From an uncultured Ruminococcus sp. (lineage in GTDB: Bacteria > Bacillota > Clostridia > Oscillospirales > Ruminococcaceae), in NCBI GenBank assembly GCA_902783235.1, contig CACZQG010000061.1, positions 1 through 10,493 on the forward strand: a stretch of 10,493 nucleotides of DNA, read 5' to 3'. The position numbers and the translations under genes are program-made. The notes under the pieces were generated by a model that had not been told where the DNA came from, made no database searches, and was given only the letters and a program-made list of their open reading frames with translations. Shown piece by piece: positions 6,441 through 10,493 of the stretch (positions within the stretch are counted from its first letter, which is position 1; each line of letters starts with the position of its first letter).

Positions 6441-7763
6441 ATGGATAATACGCTTAAAATTGTTTATGATACTATAATAGAGCAGAATGTCATAAAAAAG
6501 AACACCTGCGTCATAGCAGCTCTTTCGGGAGGTGCTGACAGTGTGTGTCTGCTTATGATGCTAAGTGAGCTGCAGCATGATATCGGCTTTGAGCTAACCG
6601 CTGTCCATATCAATCACATGATACGGGGAGAGGAAAGCGACAGGGATGAAGGATTCTGCCGCAGGCTTTGTGAAGAAAATGACATTGCACTGCGTGTCTT
6701 TCACGAAGATGTGCCCAAAGCCGCAGCATCCCTGGGAAGATCCCTGGAGGAAACTGCAAGGGAGATACGCTACCAAAGATTTCGGGAGGCTGCCGGAGAA
6801 AATGGCATCATCACCACGGCACACACCCTGTCTGACAATGCAGAGACCGTTCTGCTGAACCTTATAAGAGGAACAGGACTTAAAGGATTATGCGGAATAC
6901 CCCAGGTGCGGGATAATATATCCAGACCTCTTATAAACATTACCCGTGAACAGGTGGAGGAATACCTGGAGAGCAGGGGGCAGTCCTATGTTACCGACTC
7001 TACTAATCTGTCAGACGATTATACCCGAAACAAGATACGCCATCTTATCATCCCTCAGATGAAGGAGATAAACGGCGGATTCTATAAAAGCTTCTCAAAT
7101 TCCCTGAAAGCCCTGCGAATGGAAAACAGCTTTATTGAAGATAAGACCTCCGCTGCACTCAGTGAAGGGAAAAAAGAAGAGGGAATAGATATATCATGCA
7201 TGGAGCCTGTTGTTATGAGGCGTGCGGTATCACGCTTTCTCAGCGAAAATCACCTGCCTGTCAGCTTTGATAATATCAGGCGCATTTGCAGCCTCCGGGA
7301 TAAGGATGGCAGGATAAATATAAAGAAGGACACATATATCAGAGGCACAAACGGTGTTATCTTCAAAGAAAAAAACACACCTCCCTCCGGAGATGTGGAG
7401 CAATGGCTTTTAATGGGAGATAACTCTATATTCGACGGAAGGCTCCTTAAAGCAGAGATGCAAAGCCGTATGACCGCAGATCCCCATTGCTGTATAGATG
7501 CAGACAAGATTCAGGGTGAGCTGATCCTGCGAAACAGGCGATTCGGGGATAAGGTAAAGCTCATGGGAAGGGATTTTACTTCCTCTGTAAAAAAGCTTAT
7601 CAATGAAAAAATACCCCCGGAAAAAAGAAGCAGTCTGCATTTTATAGCCGATGATCTGGGAATAGTATTTATGGAAGGCTTCGGCATAGCAGACAGAGTG
7701 AAAACCGACGAAAATACCAAAAGGTATCTGAATATCAGTATAGACAGTAAAGGAGAAAAATGA
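6441..7763 (+). CDS. tilS: tRNA(Ile)-lysidine synthetase
   Basis: TilS attaches lysine to C34 of the tRNA-Ile that carries a CAU anticodon, using ATP, which switches its identity from methionine to isoleucine and lets it read AUA. AUA codons are frequent in this window, which fits the need for the enzyme. The 440-residue protein has the PP-loop SGGADS (29-34), VHINHMIRGEES (55-66), AHTLSDNAET (127-136), GIP (152-154) and RNKIRH (196-201). The C-terminal domain carries RNRRFGDKV (364-372) and KKLINEKIPPEKR (384-396). It begins six bases after the dnaB stop, but no Shine-Dalgarno sequence is visible in the preceding 20 bases, so reinitiation after dnaB is likely. Its last codons overlap hpt by four bases. 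Confidence 0.95.
   Translation: MDNTLKIVYDTIIEQNVIKKNTCVIAALSGGADSVCLLMMLSELQHDIGFELTAVHINHMIRGEESDRDEGFCRRLCEENDIALRVFHEDVPKAAASLGRSLEETAREIRYQRFREAAGENGIITTAHTLSDNAETVLLNLIRGTGLKGLCGIPQVRDNISRPLINITREQVEEYLESRGQSYVTDSTNLSDDYTRNKIRHLIIPQMKEINGGFYKSFSNSLKALRMENSFIEDKTSAALSEGKKEEGIDISCMEPVVMRRAVSRFLSENHLPVSFDNIRRICSLRDKDGRINIKKDTYIRGTNGVIFKEKNTPPSGDVEQWLLMGDNSIFDGRLLKAEMQSRMTADPHCCIDADKIQGELILRNRRFGDKVKLMGRDFTSSVKKLINEKIPPEKRSSLHFIADDLGIVFMEGFGIADRVKTDENTKRYLNISIDSKGEK
7749..7755 (+). promoter_or_regulatory. Ribosome binding site of hpt inside tilS
   Basis: AAAGGAG lies within the last codons of tilS, four bases before the ATG of hpt. The start of hpt and the stop of tilS share ATGA (7760-7763), a classic coupled junction. 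Confidence 0.8.
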
Positions 7764-8293
7764 AAGGAAATATCAAAGAAATACTCTTTACCCGTGAACA
7801 GATACGGGACAAGATCGCAGAAGCTGCCCGTTCTCTGGCAGAGGAATATAAGGACAAGGATCCGGTGATAGTGTGCACACTCAAGGGTGCTTTCATATTC
7901 TGCGCCGATCTTATAAGAGAAATGGATATACCATGCACTGTGGATTTCATATCCGCATCAAGCTATGGAGATGATACGGTAAGCTCGGGAAATGTAATGA
8001 TAAAAAAGGATCTGGATACAGATATAAAGGGAAGACACGTTCTTATCATTGAGGATATTATAGACTCGGGCAATACCTTATATAAATTAAAAGAAATTCT
8101 TTTGAAGCGCAATCCCGCTTCATTGAAGATATGTACCCTCTTAGACAAGCCGTCAAGGAGAACAGCGGATATCAACCCTGATGTCAGGCTGTTTACCATC
8201 CCTGACAAATTTGTCATAGGCTACGGCATGGACGTGGCGGAGAAGTACAGACAACTGCCTTACATAGGCATTTTTGAACCTCTTGGCGAATAA
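7760..8293 (+). CDS. hpt: Hypoxanthine phosphoribosyltransferase
   Basis: This cytoplasmic purine-salvage enzyme joins hypoxanthine (and usually guanine) to PRPP, giving IMP or GMP and pyrophosphate. The 177 residues are typical of the bacterial type. The PRPP-binding motif is seen at 94-107 with EDIIDSGNT and its acidic pair E98/D99. The backbone-turn motif LKGAF lies at 41-45, the flexible loop SSYGDDT at 67-73, and the base-recognition segment DKFVIGYGMD at 149-158. The four-base overlap with tilS and the downstream ftsH reproduce the tilS-hpt-ftsH cluster known from Bacillus and many Firmicutes. Substrate preference between hypoxanthine, guanine and xanthine cannot be read securely from sequence alone. 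Confidence 0.95.
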   Translation: MKGNIKEILFTREQIRDKIAEAARSLAEEYKDKDPVIVCTLKGAFIFCADLIREMDIPCTVDFISASSYGDDTVSSGNVMIKKDLDTDIKGRHVLIIEDIIDSGNTLYKLKEILLKRNPASLKICTLLDKPSRRTADINPDVRLFTIPDKFVIGYGMDVAEKYRQLPYIGIFEPLGE

Positions 8294-8303
8294 TAATCAA
8301 TAA

Positions 8304-8312
8304 AAGGAGTGA
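8304..8312 (+). promoter_or_regulatory. Shine-Dalgarno of ftsH (decides TTG start at 8321)
   Basis: AAGGAGTGA at 8304-8312 is a strong ribosome binding site. A GTG at 8309-8311 that would extend ftsH by four codons lies inside this site and cannot be the start. TTG 8321 follows after eight bases, an ideal distance. Confidence 0.8.
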
Positions 8313-8320
8313 AGCTATCT

Positions 8321-10309
8321 TTGGGTAACAGAAACAAAGGATTGCTTGCCTACATCATTGTGGGAGCTATCATCATAGGAGCGTTTTTCTTCATCTTCTC
8401 ACGAGTGACCAATTCTGCTAAAAAGCAGCCATATTCCGAGATCATCGCTTACTTTGACGAGTATAAGGTCAAGTCCTATACTCTGGATCTGGGTACCGGT
8501 GAACTGGAATACGTTCTTGACGGTGAAGAAAAAGCAAGGACATACGAGGTGCCCAATGTAAACGTGTTCCTGAACGATACGGATACAGATGAGCATGATT
8601 ACAGAAAAGAGTATAACAAGCGTCATCCCAATGCCCCTCTTGAACAGGATTACAAGAAGATCACAGATAATTCCTGGATACTTTCAGCAATACCTACAGT
8701 ACTCATGCTGGGTATAGCAATTGCCCTGTTATTTTTCATGATGCGTCAGACCGGAGGCGGCGGAAAATACAACGCCTTTACCAAAGCCAATATCAAGAGT
8801 CAGCAGCGTGGCGGCAAAAAGATCACATTTGCTGATGTTGCCGGTGCTGACGAGGAAAAGGAGGAAATGGCAGAAATAGTCGATTTCCTAAAAAATCCCA
8901 AGAAATACGAGGCCATCGGAGCCAGAATACCAAAGGGCGTTCTGCTGCTGGGCCCTCCCGGTACAGGTAAGACTCTGTTGGCAAAGGCAGTTGCAGGAGA
9001 AGCCGGCTGTCCGTTCTTTGCCATCTCAGGCTCAGACTTTGTTGAAATGTTCGTAGGTGTCGGTGCTTCTCGTGTAAGAGACCTTTTCGAGCAGGCAAAG
9101 AAAAACGCTCCTGCCATCATATTCATTGATGAGATCGACGCTGTGGGAAGACACAGAGGTGCCGGACTCGGCGGCGGACACGATGAGCGTGAACAGACTC
9201 TTAACCAGCTGCTTGTGGAAATGGACGGCTTTACGGGCAATGAAAGCGTTATAGTTATTGCAGCGACCAACAGACGTGATATACTTGACCCGGCACTTTT
9301 AAGACCCGGACGTTTTGACAGACAGATAGTTGTAAATTATCCCGATATAAAGGGCAGAGAGGAAATACTCAAGGTACACACCAAGAATAAGCCTCTGGCT
9401 CCCGATGTAGTCCTCAAGACCATTGCCAAAACCACTGTGGGATTTACAGGTGCAGATCTGGAAAACCTTGTAAATGAAGCCTCACTTTTAGCTGCAAGAG
9501 CTGACAGAAAGGCTATTACAATGGAGGATATCGAGGATGCCACGATCAAAGTAGTAGCAGGTCCCGAAAAGAAGTCAAGAGTAGTTACCGACCGTGAAAA
9601 GAAGCTTACCTCCTATCATGAGGCAGGTCACGCAGTTTGTACCTATTATTGCGAATCACAGGACAAGGTGCATCAGGTATCCATCATACCCAGAGGTATG
9701 GCAGGAGGCTTTACAATGTCCCTGCCCGAGCATGACAAGTCCTATGTAAGCAAGACTGAGATGAGAGAGAACATCGTAACTCTCCTGGGCGGTCGAGTTG
9801 CAGAAAAGCTCATACTTGATGATATATCCACAGGTGCTTCCAATGATATTGAAAGAGCCACTAATATTGCAAGAAGCATGGTGACCAAATACGGCTTCAG
9901 CGAAAAGCTGGGTCCTATGGTATATGGTCACGATCATGGAGAGGTGTTCCTGGGCAGAGAGTTCACCAATACCCCCAACTATTCAGACAAGGTAGCATCA
10001 GAAATAGACGAAGAAATGCGCCGTCTTATTGAAGAAGGCTACAAACGCTCTGAGGAGATACTCACCGAGCATATGGATCAGCTCCACCTCCTTGCCAAGT
10101 ATCTTATGAAGCATGAAAAGATCGAGGGAGACGAGTTTGAAAAGCTCATGAAGGGCGAGCTGGATGAAGACGTAACGGAGGATGAGAAGCCTGCTGAAAC
10201 GCCTGAGACAGCCTCTGAGGCTGCTCAGCCGGAAGCCGCCGAAGCCAATGCACCCGAAGCTGCTTCACCCGAAGCGTTTGAAAATGATAATAATGATAAT
10301 ATAGAATAA
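8321..10309 (+). CDS. ftsH: ATP-dependent zinc metalloprotease FtsH
   Basis: FtsH is a hexameric, membrane-anchored AAA+ protease that removes damaged membrane proteins and selected regulators. With the TTG start the protein has 662 residues. Helix 1 spans about 8-27, an extracytoplasmic domain about 28-118, and helix 2 about 119-141, followed by a glycine-rich linker. The AAA+ module shows Walker A GPPGTGKT (211-218), the pore loop MFVGVG (243-248), Walker B IIFIDEID (266-273) and the second region of homology (315-334) with the LRPGRFDR end. The protease domain has the zinc motif HEAGH (433-437) and D509 in GASNDI as third ligand. Everything needed for activity is present. The end (about 614-662) is an acidic, Ala/Pro/Glu-rich tail closing with Asp/Asn. 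It is the last gene before a strong terminator. Confidence 0.97.
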   Translation: MGNRNKGLLAYIIVGAIIIGAFFFIFSRVTNSAKKQPYSEIIAYFDEYKVKSYTLDLGTGELEYVLDGEEKARTYEVPNVNVFLNDTDTDEHDYRKEYNKRHPNAPLEQDYKKITDNSWILSAIPTVLMLGIAIALLFFMMRQTGGGGKYNAFTKANIKSQQRGGKKITFADVAGADEEKEEMAEIVDFLKNPKKYEAIGARIPKGVLLLGPPGTGKTLLAKAVAGEAGCPFFAISGSDFVEMFVGVGASRVRDLFEQAKKNAPAIIFIDEIDAVGRHRGAGLGGGHDEREQTLNQLLVEMDGFTGNESVIVIAATNRRDILDPALLRPGRFDRQIVVNYPDIKGREEILKVHTKNKPLAPDVVLKTIAKTTVGFTGADLENLVNEASLLAARADRKAITMEDIEDATIKVVAGPEKKSRVVTDREKKLTSYHEAGHAVCTYYCESQDKVHQVSIIPRGMAGGFTMSLPEHDKSYVSKTEMRENIVTLLGGRVAEKLILDDISTGASNDIERATNIARSMVTKYGFSEKLGPMVYGHDHGEVFLGREFTNTPNYSDKVASEIDEEMRRLIEEGYKRSEEILTEHMDQLHLLAKYLMKHEKIEGDEFEKLMKGELDEDVTEDEKPAETPETASEAAQPEAAEANAPEAASPEAFENDNNDNIE

Positions 10310-10315
10310 TACCAC

Positions 10316-10350
10316 AAGCTCCCCGGCCTGAACAGGTCGGGGGCTTTTTT
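10316..10350 (+). terminator. Intrinsic terminator of the operon
   Basis: Bases 10320-10329 pair with 10334-10343 (ten pairs, two of them G-T wobbles, around a four-base loop), and six T follow directly at 10345-10350. It lies seven bases after the ftsH stop and is the only good terminator after the rnjA promoter, which supports one transcription unit ending here. Confidence 0.9.
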
Positions 10351-10493
10351 AAGGCAATACCGCACATAGATTGTGCGGAAATCAATTTTAGTAAGCAATT
10401 TGTAAAAAACTATGAATTACTTAAATACAAAAGTTTAGGTCAAGCCTTTTCAAAGGCTTGCGGTGTCCAGAGGCAGAGCCTCGGTCGCTCATC
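10351..10493. repeat. Hairpin-rich intergenic repeat, cut by the window end
   Basis: Three inverted repeats follow the terminator. CCGCACA (10360-10366) pairs with TGTGCGG (10372-10378). CAAGCCTT (10441-10448) pairs with AAGGCTTG (10453-10460). GAGGC (10470-10474) pairs with GCCTC (10478-10482). Between the first two is a roughly 60-base AT-rich stretch without coding potential. The pattern resembles dispersed hairpin repeats that are common between genes in ruminococcal and related genomes; that resemblance is from memory and was not searched. No gene starts here. Confidence 0.5.

Noticed and set aside
752..10309. A novel defence or biosynthetic system hidden in the gene block
   Set aside because: All seven frames match well-known core families with intact motifs, normal lengths and a common gene order; nothing is left unexplained inside the coding part.

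Overview
The window carries a compact Firmicutes-type housekeeping block of seven complete genes, all on the + strand, flanked on both sides by repeat-rich intergenic DNA. The protein families, the gene neighbourhood (gdpP-rplI-dnaB and tilS-hpt-ftsH), the SD-dependent starts including three TTG starts, and the moderate GC content point to a clostridial anaerobe. The style of the FtsH and RNase J proteins and the hairpin-type intergenic repeats suggest a Ruminococcus-like member of the Oscillospiraceae. That genus-level placement is an inference without any database search.

Layout. Bases 1-318 hold a 102-bp-period tandem repeat (about 2.3 units) with strong hairpins, framed by a short imperfect inverted repeat and followed by an intrinsic terminator. 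Bases 319-495 show no convincing gene. A near-consensus promoter (496-524) starts a roughly 220-nt leader with a 5'-proximal hairpin. The genes follow: rnjA (RNase J, 752-2554), gdpP (membrane c-di-AMP phosphodiesterase, 2671-4629), rplI (bL9, 4632-5078), dnaB (replicative helicase, 5082-6434), tilS (tRNA-Ile lysidine synthetase, 6441-7763), hpt (hypoxanthine phosphoribosyltransferase, 7760-8293) and ftsH (membrane AAA+ metalloprotease, start reassigned to TTG 8321, stop at 10309). A strong terminator (10316-10350) closes the block. Bases 10351-10493 contain three hairpins and look like the left part of a dispersed repeat cut by the window edge.

How the genes work together. The six genes from gdpP to ftsH are separated by gaps of 2, 3, 6, -4 and 27 nt, so they almost certainly form one transcription unit. 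rnjA is 116 nt upstream with no visible terminator between, so read-through from its promoter is likely. A possible internal promoter with an 8-G tract lies in that gap. The unit combines RNA turnover, second-messenger degradation, translation, replication, tRNA decoding, purine salvage and membrane protein quality control.

The coding part is ordinary core genome and I see no undescribed enzymatic system in it. The most interesting material is non-coding: the structured 102-bp repeat array next to a terminator, the rnjA leader, the G-tract before gdpP and the repeat at the right end.
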